A program made the position numbers and the translations under genes. Below are positions 7,069 through 14,565 of a DNA stretch of 15,892 nucleotides, piece after piece. Below the pieces are notes generated by a model, which saw only the letters and a list, made by a program, of their open reading frames with translations, ran no database searches and had not been told where the DNA came from. This DNA comes from an uncultured Erysipelotrichaceae bacterium (GTDB lineage Bacteria; Bacillota_I; Bacilli_A; RF39; UBA660). The DNA is taken from positions 1 through 15,892 of the forward strand of contig CACZOV010000015.1 of the NCBI GenBank assembly GCA_902782915.1. Direction: 5' to 3'. Each line of letters begins with the position of its first letter. Within the stretch, counting starts at the first letter, position 1.

Positions 7069-8166
7069 TTATTTATTAAAACGGAAATGACAGATGTCTC
7101 CGTCTTTCATTAAATAATCACGTCCTTCTATACGAAGACGACCTGCCTCTTTTACTTTTTGCTCATCACCATATTTAATTAAATCATCATAACTCATAAC
7201 TTCAGCTTTAATAAAACCATCTCGAAAATCAGTATGAATAATTCCTGCACAATCCCTTGCATTCATACCATCTTTATAAGTCCAAGCTCTTACTTCATCG
7301 CTTCCTACTGTAAAATAAGTTTTAAGACCTAAAAGACTATATGTTGCATTTATTAAATCATCAAGTCCACTTGATTTAATTCCTAACATTTCAAGCATTT
7401 CATTTTTTTCCTCTATAGAAAGTTCAGCAAGCTCACTTTCAACTTTACAACAAGTTTTAATTACTCTGGTATCTGTATTTTTTAAATAATCTTTTAATTC
7501 TTTTACATATTTGTTATCGTATGCACCTAAATCATTTTCAGAAACATTAGCAAGGTAAAGAATTGGCTTACTTGTTAAAAATTGAAATGATTTAATCTTT
7601 TCAAGTTCATCATCTGTAAACTCTATTTCTCTAAGAGGAATAGCTTTTTCAAGGGCATCTTTTGCTTTTCTTAAAGCCGATACTTCAATCAAAGAATCAG
7701 AGTCTTTAGTGGTCATAGCTTTTTTTTCTATTTTGCCTAGACGATTATTTACTATCTCTAAATCACTTATTGTAAGCTCAATATTAATTATTTCTACATC
7801 TCTTACCGGATCAGGGGATCCTTCAACATGGATAATATTTGTATCATCAAAACATCTTACTACTTCAACTATTGCATCAACTTCTCTTATATGAGATAAA
7901 AACTTATTTCCAAGTCCTTCTCCATTAGATGCACCCTTTACAAGACCTGCAATATCAGTAAACTCAAAGCTTGCAAGAATTAATCTTTCAGGCATATATA
8001 AATCATTTAAAACATTCATTCTTTTATCTGGAACATTTACCACTCCAACATTAGGATCAATTGTTGCAAATGGATAGTTAGCTGCAAGTATTTCTTGTTT
8101 AGTTATTGCATTAAATAAAGTTGATTTGCCAACATTTGGAAGTCCAACTATTCCTGCTTTTAACAT
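7069..8166 (-). CDS. ychF: Redox-regulated ATPase/GTPase YchF (OLA1 family)
   Basis: This 365-residue protein has the normal YchF length (about 363-367). It is a universal Obg-family P-loop NTPase that hydrolyses ATP better than GTP and associates with ribosomes. Visible motifs are G1 GLPNVGKST (8-16), TIDPNVGVV (35-43), the G3 region FTDIAGLVKGASNGEGLG (69-86), and the family-altered G4 as NVSE (within LYLANVSEND). The C-terminal TGS domain starts near YFTVGSDEVRAWT and ends with the typical KEAGRLRIEGRDYLMKDGD and a C-terminal Phe/Lys end. The start has AAAGGAGTG before the ATG. It sits downstream of the transporter gene by 33 bp. In B. subtilis ychF (yyaF) also lies near parAB, supporting the origin-proximal reading. 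Confidence 0.97.
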   Translation of the reverse strand: MLKAGIVGLPNVGKSTLFNAITKQEILAANYPFATIDPNVGVVNVPDKRMNVLNDLYMPERLILASFEFTDIAGLVKGASNGEGLGNKFLSHIREVDAIVEVVRCFDDTNIIHVEGSPDPVRDVEIINIELTISDLEIVNNRLGKIEKKAMTTKDSDSLIEVSALRKAKDALEKAIPLREIEFTDDELEKIKSFQFLTSKPILYLANVSENDLGAYDNKYVKELKDYLKNTDTRVIKTCCKVESELAELSIEEKNEMLEMLGIKSSGLDDLINATYSLLGLKTYFTVGSDEVRAWTYKDGMNARDCAGIIHTDFRDGFIKAEVMSYDDLIKYGDEQKVKEAGRLRIEGRDYLMKDGDICHFRFNK

Positions 8167-8199
8167 AATTTCACTCCTTTTAATTTATCACCAATCAAT

Positions 8200-9789
8200 T
8201 TATACTGTAGGATATACTCCTGGTCCAATTGGTAAACCTATTATATACCATCCTATTAAAAGTAGCAACCATGTTGCAGAAATTATTAAAAAATATGGCA
8301 TGATTAATTTAATTGCTTTAAAAATTCCAATAGGATTATCTATATCTTTATTATATATATTTATATATGCAAGATATATAACAAAAAATGCTGATAAAGG
8401 AGTAACTCCCTTTGTCATTGAATCTCCAGCCCTAAGTACAAATTGTAAAAATTGAGGAGAAATATTTGATTGCATTAAAGGTGGAACAATAACAGGGGCT
8501 AAAATTTCCCATTTAAGAGATGCTGTTGTCAAGAATAAATTAGCAAAAGCTATTAATAAAATTGCAATTATTAAAAGTGGTATTCCAGAAAAAGTTAAAC
8601 TATCTATCACATTAGCAACAATTCCTGTAAGAATTATACCTATATTTGTTTTTTTAAAAATAGCGATAAATTGGGATGCTAAAAATATTAATATAATAAC
8701 ACCACCAAAATCTTTTAAACTATCATGACTTAATTTAAAGACGTCTCTATCACTTTTAAAATTCTTAGAGCCTATTCCATAAAATATTCCTGATACAATA
8801 AAAAGTAATGCCATCATATAAGTAAATCCATCTTGAAAATAAGAATTATCTCCAAATATTTGCCTTAAATATGTCTTTTCATTCATATCAAGAAGAAGTC
8901 CCGAAAGAGGTAAATTTGGAATAACTGAATAAATAAAAATTACTATCATAATTAAAGATGCAATTAAAGAATACTTTAATCCTCTAGCTTCTAAATATTC
9001 TTGATTTAATTTTTCTTCTTCGCTTTCTATATCAATAACTTCAACATCTTCATCTATTAATTCTTTTTTTTCTTTTATTTTACCATACTTTGGAACAATT
9101 ATTTTTTCAATAATTAAAGTCCCAACGATCGATAATACTAATGTTGATATAAGCATAATATATAAATTTGATAATAAACTAACATGATATGCTTCATCAA
9201 CAATTCTTGAAGCACTAGTTGTATAAGGAATTAAAGAAACTTCACTTGAACCAACAAAAATTGTTGTACCTGTACCAAAAGCTACCCCACAAAATGCTGC
9301 TATAATTCCTGATATTGGATTTCTTCCTTTTTTTTCATAAATAGTTGCAGCTAAAGGAATTAAAATAATATAACCTATATCATTTATTATAGTTGATATT
9401 GTTGCAATAAAGATAATTATAAATGTAATTACTTTATAATCTATTTTACTAAATACCTTTTTATTTAAAAACTCTAAACATCCACTTGCATCTAATATTG
9501 AAATTCCAATTGCCATTAATAAAAACATCGATAGGGGAGCAAAACTAATAAAATTTCTGGTTGCATTACTAATAATATATTTTAAACCATCAAAAGTAAA
9601 TAAATTTTCAACTGCAATAGTATTCTGAACAATTGATAAATCTGTTCCACTAACTGTACTATATGTTGTTTGAAAATTAAATAAAGATAATATTCCACTA
9701 AATATTATTGTTCCAACGATTAAAATAAGATATATACTAATTGGATGAAGTTTTAATTTTTTTAATTTTAATTTTTTCTTTTTATTCAT
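8200..9789 (-). CDS. AbgT-family transporter (p-aminobenzoyl-glutamate transporter family)
   Basis: This polytopic membrane protein has about 12 hydrophobic segments and 529 residues from the chosen start. AbgT-like marks are the N-terminal HPISIYLIL after a Lys-rich start, the long extracytoplasmic loop after the first helix, RNFISFAPLSMFLLMAIGI, STIINDIGYIILIPLAA and AAFCGVAFGTGT in the first half, and NLFLTTASLKWEILAPVIVP with the C-terminal GDSMTKGVTPLSAFF in the second half. Members include E. coli AbgT (p-aminobenzoyl-glutamate uptake) and MtrF/YdaH (linked to sulfonamide efflux). Substrate and direction here are unknown. A GTG three codons upstream (9798) is in frame, but it abuts AGGAG; the ATG at 9789 has 8 nt spacing and is preferred. 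It overlaps the DUF951 stop by 8 bp, so it is coupled to that gene. Confidence 0.85.
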   Translation of the reverse strand: MNKKKKLKLKKLKLHPISIYLILIVGTIIFSGILSLFNFQTTYSTVSGTDLSIVQNTIAVENLFTFDGLKYIISNATRNFISFAPLSMFLLMAIGISILDASGCLEFLNKKVFSKIDYKVITFIIIFIATISTIINDIGYIILIPLAATIYEKKGRNPISGIIAAFCGVAFGTGTTIFVGSSEVSLIPYTTSASRIVDEAYHVSLLSNLYIMLISTLVLSIVGTLIIEKIIVPKYGKIKEKKELIDEDVEVIDIESEEEKLNQEYLEARGLKYSLIASLIMIVIFIYSVIPNLPLSGLLLDMNEKTYLRQIFGDNSYFQDGFTYMMALLFIVSGIFYGIGSKNFKSDRDVFKLSHDSLKDFGGVIILIFLASQFIAIFKKTNIGIILTGIVANVIDSLTFSGIPLLIIAILLIAFANLFLTTASLKWEILAPVIVPPLMQSNISPQFLQFVLRAGDSMTKGVTPLSAFFVIYLAYINIYNKDIDNPIGIFKAIKLIMPYFLIISATWLLLLIGWYIIGLPIGPGVYPTV

Positions 9790-9985
9790 TTTGATCACTC
9801 CTAGGAATAATCTTTTTTATTTTCTTATTAAATTCTACTCTAGGAATCATAACTACATGTCCACAATTAATACATTTAATTTTAATATCTGCTCCCATTC
9901 TTACTACTTCCCATAAATTTGATCCACATGGATGAGGTTTTTTCATGGTAAGAAGAGTTCCTATATCATATTGTAAATCCTTCAT
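9782..9985 (-). CDS. DUF951 small protein
   Basis: This 67-residue protein carries the DUF951 core: KKPHPCGSNLWEV (15-27), RMGADIKIKC (29-38), INCGH (39-43) and IPR (47-49). Cys20 with Cys38 and Cys41 suggests a small metal- or nucleic-acid-binding fold, but no function is established. Orthologues (B. subtilis YyzM) sit beside ychF and near parB, matching this order. It begins 10 bp after the parB stop, with a weak ribosome-binding site (GAGAGTGAT), and its end overlaps the transporter start. The odd point is that here it is separated from ychF by a transporter gene. Confidence 0.9.
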   Translation of the reverse strand: MKDLQYDIGTLLTMKKPHPCGSNLWEVVRMGADIKIKCINCGHVVMIPRVEFNKKIKKIIPRSDQNE

Positions 9986-9995
9986 ATTATCACTC

Positions 9996-10880
9996 TCATT
10001 CCCTTATATTTAGTGCATCCATAATACGATTAAAATCATCTAAATCTTGGAAATTTATCTCTATTTTAGTTCCTCTTATACGAACCTTTGTTGCAAGACG
10101 ATCACAAAGAAGTTCCTGTATATACTTATAAGTTTTATTTTCTTCAGTTTCACGTCTTTCCATTTTATTTCTTTTTTCAAATGATTTATCTTGAGTCATC
10201 TCTTCAATTGCTAAAGTAGTTAACCCTTCATTTATAATTCGATCAGCCATTTCTTCTACTTTATTCGGATCTTTAATTTTACTAAGTGTCCTAGCATGAG
10301 TTGCTGATATTTTTTTGGCAATAACGAGTTCTTTTACAGAATCTGGCAAATTCATAAGTCCTACCATATTTGTTACATAACTACGACTTTTCCCAATACG
10401 ACTTGCTAATTGTTCATGATTTAATCCTCTGGATGCCATTAGATTTTGATATGCCATTGCTTCTTCTATAGGATTTAAATCTTCTCTCTGTAAATTTTCC
10501 AGAAGAGCAATTTCCATCATTTCTTGATCGTTAAAATCTCTTATAATAGCAGGAATTGTTTCTCTACCTGCTAATTTACTTGCCTTTGCACGTCTCTCTC
10601 CAGCAACTATTTCATATCCTTTTATACTTCTTTTAACAATAATAGGTTGAAATACTCCATGTTCTTTAATAGAACTAGCAAGTTCTTGTAAAGCATTTTC
10701 ATCAAATACTTTTCTAGGTTGATATGGATTACTTCTCAACTCATCAAGCTTTACTTGTTTAATTTCTTCTTTTGGTGTTTCTTCAACTATTTTTTCTTCT
10801 AACGTATCAAAATCAAGTACTTCTGCTCCAAACAACTCTTCAAGTCCTTTGCCTAAGGCTCTTCTTCTAACAGTTTCCAT
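9996..10880 (-). CDS. parB: Chromosome-partitioning protein ParB (Spo0J)
   Basis: This 294-residue protein is the parS-binding CTPase clamp that works with ParA in origin segregation. The N-terminus RRRALGKGLEELFG (5-18) is the ParA-interacting/ATPase-stimulating segment. The CTP-binding domain has NPYQPRKVF (51-59), GERRAKA (94-100) and ENLQRE (128-133). The helix-turn-helix covers about 155-179 (HEQLASRIGKSRSYVT...). A linker leads to a C-terminal dimerisation domain (about 250-294). Arg166 keeps the parS-type residue, whereas the following helix reads NMVGLMNLP, not the usual N-x-x-R-L-L-x-L-P. The ATG at 10880 lies 14 bp inside parA and is the only sensible start, because an in-frame TGA lies just upstream. 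Position after parA and before DUF951 is canonical. Confidence 0.97.
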   Translation of the reverse strand: METVRRRALGKGLEELFGAEVLDFDTLEEKIVEETPKEEIKQVKLDELRSNPYQPRKVFDENALQELASSIKEHGVFQPIIVKRSIKGYEIVAGERRAKASKLAGRETIPAIIRDFNDQEMMEIALLENLQREDLNPIEEAMAYQNLMASRGLNHEQLASRIGKSRSYVTNMVGLMNLPDSVKELVIAKKISATHARTLSKIKDPNKVEEMADRIINEGLTTLAIEEMTQDKSFEKRNKMERRETEENKTYKYIQELLCDRLATKVRIRGTKIEINFQDLDDFNRIMDALNIRE

Positions 10881-11652
10881 TTCTCATAATCACTTCCTTT
10901 GCTAAATTTATATATGCCTCTGATCCTTTACTTTTAGGATCATATGCAACAATTGGTTTTCCATGACTTGGTGCTTCTGCTAACCTTATTAGTCTAGGAA
11001 TAATTGTATCATATACTCTGTCTTTAAAATAACTTCTAATTTCTTCAATTACATCAAGTCCTAAGTTTGACTTTGATAACATAGTAAGAAGTACTCCTTC
11101 TAAATCTAGTTCTGGATTTAAATTCTTTTGAGTTAACATAATTGTATTTAATAACTGAGTAATTCCTTCTAATGCAAAGAATTCACATTGAACTGGAATA
11201 ATAACCGAATTACTGGCAGTTAATGCATTTGTTGTAATATTTCCAAGACTTGGAGGACAATCTATAATGATAAAATCAAACTTATCTTTAACACTTTCCA
11301 ATTTTTCTTTTAATTGATAAGCTCTTTTAAATGTTGGATCGTTTTTACTTTTTTCAATAAATTCTATATCAATACCAGCAAGTTGAATTGTTGAAGGTAA
11401 TATAAATAAATTTTTAAAATCTGTTTTTAAGATAACTTCTTCTATTTGACAAGATCCTCTTAAGAGATCATAAACACTATTAGTTATATCACCTTTGTTA
11501 ACTCCCACTCCAGTTGTTGCATTTCCTTGCGGATCAAGATCAATTAATAAGATTTTTTTTCCTAAAAGTGCAAGGGATGCAGATAAATTTATACTTGTAG
11601 TTGTTTTACCAACTCCACCTTTTTGATTTACTAATGCAATTATTTTTCCCAT
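10867..11652 (-). CDS. parA: Chromosome-partitioning ATPase ParA (Soj)
   Basis: From the chosen start this is 261 residues, the usual Soj length. It is a deviant Walker-A ATPase that binds DNA non-specifically as an ATP dimer and partners ParB. Visible motifs are the deviant P-loop KGGVGKTTT near the N-terminus (about 10-18), the switch I/A' region LLIDLDPQGNATTG, Walker B FIIIDCPPSLG, and the C-terminal segment RLAEAPSHGKPI with YDPKSKGSEAY. The frame is open 14 codons further upstream, but the ATG at 11652 is preferred because AAGGTGG lies 5 nt before it and the family starts at MGKII. It heads the operon to 6344; parB overlaps its end by 14 bp. No convincing promoter hexamers were found in the 80 bp upstream. 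Confidence 0.97.
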   Translation of the reverse strand: MGKIIALVNQKGGVGKTTTSINLSASLALLGKKILLIDLDPQGNATTGVGVNKGDITNSVYDLLRGSCQIEEVILKTDFKNLFILPSTIQLAGIDIEFIEKSKNDPTFKRAYQLKEKLESVKDKFDFIIIDCPPSLGNITTNALTASNSVIIPVQCEFFALEGITQLLNTIMLTQKNLNPELDLEGVLLTMLSKSNLGLDVIEEIRSYFKDRVYDTIIPRLIRLAEAPSHGKPIVAYDPKSKGSEAYINLAKEVIMRNGNC

Positions 11653-11667
11653 GATTACCACCTTTTC

Positions 11668-11685
11668 TATATGCTTGCACATATA
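11668..11685. promoter_or_regulatory. Short palindrome upstream of parA
   Basis: TATATG (11668-11673) and CATATA (11680-11685) are perfect 6-bp inverted arms around a 6-bp centre, 16 to 33 bp upstream of the parA ATG. It could be an operator or chance in AT-rich DNA. It is not a parS or Noc site. Confidence 0.25.
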
Positions 11686-11732
11686 TTTTATCAAAAAAGA
11701 AGTAAATAGGGAAGATAAATTCTAAATTTATT

Positions 11733-11759
11733 AAAAAAAACTGATTACAAATCAGTTTT
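11733..11759 (-). terminator. Intrinsic terminator at the end of noc
   Basis: On the minus strand a 9-bp stem (11759-11751 with 11745-11737) closes a 5-nt loop (11750-11746). It is followed by T4, making eight consecutive T counting the stem end (11740-11733). The noc stop codon (11747-11745) lies at the loop/stem junction. It separates noc from parA transcription. Confidence 0.85.
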
Positions 11760-13718
11760 CTTAATTTTAATAGTAATTTGATATACATCATCAAAATCTA
11801 TTTCTTCTGTTTCTATATCAATACCATTTTGTTTAATTTTATCTGTTGTCTTTTTCAACTCTAAAACTGCATCATTTGTATTTTTAATTGTAATCGTAGG
11901 TTCTAAACTAATATATTCATTTTTCTCATTTTCTTTTAAAGAATCAGAAACAATTTCTTCTTTTGGTTCTATTTCACCAATAATTTCAATATCTGAATTT
12001 TTTTCTTCCAATTGAACATCATTTATTTCTTTATTATCATCTTCTTTTTGTGTATCTGTTGTACTTTCTATTTGATTAATATCAGATTGCTCTTCTTCAT
12101 CTTCAGTAAGAGGAACAGGTTTAGCAAATAAAATATTTTCATACTGATCATCAAATGGATTTTCATTTCTATTTTCTAAACTTCCTATCTCTGATTCTTC
12201 TTTATTATCAAATTTTAATGAATTATTGTTTTCAATATTTGATTCTTGATTATATTCTACTTGGGTATTTCTAGGTATATCTACAATATTTAAAGGTTGA
12301 TTAAATAATCCACCATTATTATCATAAGTATCACCATTGAAACTTACTGTATTTGGATTATTTCCATCAAATTCTGGAACAAAATTTGATACATTATTAT
12401 ACTCACTCATTCTATTCATAGAAATATCACGATTATTATTATCCATTGTATTATATAAATTATTATTAAAATAACTATTATTATCATTTGAAAAGTGATC
12501 AAATCCATTATTTAATTGGAAATTAGATTCAAAATTTGGATTTTGATTGGTAGAATTAAATTGTTGATTATTCACTCCCATATTAAATTCTATTGGATTT
12601 GAAGAAAATGTATTATAATTATTATTATCTGGAATATTATTATTCATCTCAAATCTATTAGATGTTTCTGTATTTTGAAAACTTTGATAATCTTTTGGTG
12701 TTGGATTAAATGTATCAAAGTTAGGTAAGAATTGATTTTCTATTCTAGGAAGGTTATCTTCTCTGATATGACTTACAAATAGATTTGAATTATTATCATT
12801 ATTTAAAGTAGAATCTGTATTTAATGTATTTGCATTATCAAACATTGATCCTAGTGATGATTGATTATTTAAATTATTTTGATCAAAATTATTATAGTTA
12901 AAAGATGTATTATTATTTTGAGCAACATTATTAGCCATATTATTAAAGTTATTTGGAATGTTATTAAACATATTATTATTTACACTTGATTGATAGTCAT
13001 TCAAGCCCATTCCACCAAAATTAGATCTGTTATTGTTCATATTACTCCTTTCATTAAAAATATCATTTGATTCTTCAACTTGATTACGAGATATATTTTC
13101 ACCATTTTCCTTATATTCTTTAATCAAAGCATCAAGTTCTCTTACTGTTAATCTTTCATTTCTTATCTTATCTAAAAATTCCAATTGATCTTTTTTATTT
13201 TTGATATTTAAAAGACTTCTAGCATGACGCTCTGAAATTTGATTTTTCATTAAAGCATCTTGTATTTCTTCAGGAAGAGATAAAAGCCTAAGCTTATTAG
13301 CAACCATTGGTTGACTTCTACCCATAGTTCTAGCAAGCTCTTCTTGAGTCATATTATCTAGTTCTAATATTCTTTTATATGTTCTTGCTTCTTCTATAGC
13401 ACTTAAATTTTTTCTTTGTAAATTTTCAAGTAAAGACACCTTAGCACTTTCTTGATCATCCATATCTTTTATAATTGCGGGAATTGTAGTTAGACCTGCA
13501 AGAGATGAGGCTTTACTTCTTCTTTCGCCTGCAATAAGCTCATATTTATCTCCAATTCTTCTTACAATAATTGGTTGAATTACTCCATGTTCCTTAATAG
13601 AATCAGCAAGTTCCATAAGTCCTGCTTCATCAAATACTTCTCTTGGTTGAAAACGATTTGGAATAATATCATCAATTCTTAAATAAACAACTTTATTTTC
13701 ATCATTATCTTTATTCAT
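11745..13718 (-). CDS. noc: Nucleoid occlusion protein Noc-like ParB paralogue with giant Asn-rich linker
   Basis: This is a 657-residue protein, while Noc is normally about 280. Residues 12-200 are a standard ParB/Noc core: NRFQPREVF (21-29), CTP motifs GERRSKA (64-70) and ENLQRK (98-103), and a helix-turn-helix (about 124-149) with GRSQPMVANKLRLLSLP. Gln136 and Lys142 fall at positions that distinguish Noc from ParB (Arg and Thr in ParB), supporting Noc-type DNA specificity. Residues 218-502 are disordered-type sequence, about 32% Asn with regularly spaced Phe; 503-600 are acidic; 604-657 resemble the Noc C-terminal dimer domain (EEIDFDDVYQITIKI). The N-terminus lacks the amphipathic membrane-targeting helix of B. 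subtilis Noc. The ATG at 13718 is preferred over an in-frame GTG at 13727, which sits too close to the ribosome-binding site. Position between rsmG and parA is canonical. Confidence 0.9.
   Translation of the reverse strand: MNKDNDENKVVYLRIDDIIPNRFQPREVFDEAGLMELADSIKEHGVIQPIIVRRIGDKYELIAGERRSKASSLAGLTTIPAIIKDMDDQESAKVSLLENLQRKNLSAIEEARTYKRILELDNMTQEELARTMGRSQPMVANKLRLLSLPEEIQDALMKNQISERHARSLLNIKNKKDQLEFLDKIRNERLTVRELDALIKEYKENGENISRNQVEESNDIFNERSNMNNNRSNFGGMGLNDYQSSVNNNMFNNIPNNFNNMANNVAQNNNTSFNYNNFDQNNLNNQSSLGSMFDNANTLNTDSTLNNDNNSNLFVSHIREDNLPRIENQFLPNFDTFNPTPKDYQSFQNTETSNRFEMNNNIPDNNNYNTFSSNPIEFNMGVNNQQFNSTNQNPNFESNFQLNNGFDHFSNDNNSYFNNNLYNTMDNNNRDISMNRMSEYNNVSNFVPEFDGNNPNTVSFNGDTYDNNGGLFNQPLNIVDIPRNTQVEYNQESNIENNNSLKFDNKEESEIGSLENRNENPFDDQYENILFAKPVPLTEDEEEQSDINQIESTTDTQKEDDNKEINDVQLEEKNSDIEIIGEIEPKEEIVSDSLKENEKNEYISLEPTITIKNTNDAVLELKKTTDKIKQNGIDIETEEIDFDDVYQITIKIKKTDL
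12213..13067 (-). repeat. Low-complexity Asn-rich coding segment of noc
   Basis: This codes for Noc residues 218-502. By hand count residues 221-500 contain 89 Asn (about 32%) and about 25 Phe spread evenly, with many Ser, Asp, Gly and Gln and few basic residues. At DNA level it is dense in AAT/AAC codons, giving ATT-rich runs on the plus strand. There is no exact tandem unit, so it is a compositional repeat and not a satellite. It stays in frame throughout. Confidence 0.85.
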
Positions 13719-13763
13719 GATAATCACTTCCTTCTTAAAATATTTCCCATATCTTATATTATC

Positions 13764-13791
13764 ATTATATCACATTTTTTTAAATTACCAA
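13764..13791 (-). promoter_or_regulatory. Extended -10 promoter of noc
   Basis: The minus strand has a perfect -10 TATAAT (13769-13764) preceded by TGA, an extended -10 element, with a weak -35 TTGGTA (13791-13786) at 16 bp. The predicted start is near 13757, leaving a leader of about 39 nt with the ribosome-binding site AAGGAAGTGAT. Confidence 0.75.
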
Positions 13792-13831
13792 GATTTTTTT
13801 CATTTTCCTTTAAAAATTTAATTTCCCAAAG

Positions 13832-13856
13832 AAAAAAATGTCAATTTATAACATTT
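13832..13856 (-). terminator. Probable terminator of the mnmG-rsmG unit
   Basis: On the minus strand AAATGT (13856-13851, starting in the rsmG stop codon) pairs with ACATTT (13841-13836). One G-U and one A-U pair can be added inside, and it is followed by T4. The stem is short and AT-rich, but the T run of seven and the position directly after the stop support a terminator. Confidence 0.55.
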
Positions 13857-14565
13857 ATTTTCGTTTTATGTTTTTTTTAATTAAAGAATATTTTCTTGGA
13901 TATTTAATATCTGTTTTTCCTATTTTTTTTATTTTAACTAATGTTCTTGTACTTTCTTCTATTGGTAATTTAAATTCAGTGACTGAAACTATTTTACAAT
14001 TTAATTTTGAAATAATGTCATTTGATTCTTGCAATTCTTCATTCATTAATCCTTTCATAGCAACTAAATATCCTCCAACTTTTAATGATGCTAAAGTTAT
14101 TTCAGATAAAATACTTAAATTACTAACTGCTCTTGCTACTACTAAATCATACATCTCTCGACTTTGTTTGGTATAATCTTCTGCTCTCATACAAACTGTA
14201 CTTATATCTTTTAAATCAAGGTGATTTATAATTTCATTTAAATAGTTTATTCGCTTATTTAAAGAATCTAGTAGAGTAATTTTCAAATTTGGAAATAAAA
14301 TTTTTAAAACAATTCCTGGAAATCCTGCTCCTGTCCCGACATCTAAAACCGTTATATTTTTAGTTAAATCAACAACTTTTATCAAAGTTAGACTATCATA
14401 GAAATGTTTTAAATAAACATCTTTCTTATTAGTAATAGTAGTTAAATTAATTTTTTCATTCCAACTAATTAATAATTCATAAAATCTATCTAACTTTTTT
14501 AATTGTTCTTCAGTTATTTCTATATTAATTTTCTTTAATTCTTCAATAAAATCCTTTTTATTCAT
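13855..14565 (-). CDS. rsmG: 16S rRNA (guanine527-N7)-methyltransferase RsmG (GidB)
   Basis: This 236-residue protein has the usual RsmG length. It uses SAM to methylate G527 in the 530 loop of 16S rRNA; loss in other bacteria gives low-level streptomycin resistance. Motifs are WNEKINLTTI (35-44), KHFYDSL (53-59), the SAM-binding loop DVGTGAGFPG (75-84), the acidic residue LLDSLNKR (98-105), ARAVSNL (144-150) and the C-terminal KYPRK (221-225). The tail after KYPRK (YSLIKKNIKRK) diverges from the usual PGTPxKxPL and is more basic. The ATG at 14565 overlaps the mnmG stop as ATGA, with GAGG in the mnmG end as ribosome-binding site, so it is translationally coupled to mnmG. The order mnmG-rsmG-noc is canonical. 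Confidence 0.97.
   Translation of the reverse strand: MNKKDFIEELKKINIEITEEQLKKLDRFYELLISWNEKINLTTITNKKDVYLKHFYDSLTLIKVVDLTKNITVLDVGTGAGFPGIVLKILFPNLKITLLDSLNKRINYLNEIINHLDLKDISTVCMRAEDYTKQSREMYDLVVARAVSNLSILSEITLASLKVGGYLVAMKGLMNEELQESNDIISKLNCKIVSVTEFKLPIEESTRTLVKIKKIGKTDIKYPRKYSLIKKNIKRK

Noticed and set aside
10140..10165. parS-like GTTTCACGT within parB
   Set aside because: Only the left half of the parS palindrome matches (TGTTTCACGTGAAACA expected); the right half does not.
10886..10899. A 14-nt sequence shared upstream of parB and of noc (13720-13733)
   Set aside because: AAGGAAGTGATTAT is explained by extended Shine-Dalgarno pairing (16S end complement AAGGAGGTGATC), not a regulatory repeat.
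13741..13830. Noc-site-like TATTTCCC and ATTTCCC upstream of noc
   Set aside because: Only half-sites of TATTTCCCGGGAAATA; similar TTTCCC runs occur elsewhere in the window by chance.
13838..14176. Plus-strand open frame opposite rsmG, and similar antisense frames elsewhere (3364-3588, 7709-7894, 8126-8455)
   Set aside because: They lie wholly or mostly antisense to well-supported genes, lack family motifs and look like AT-rich shadows.
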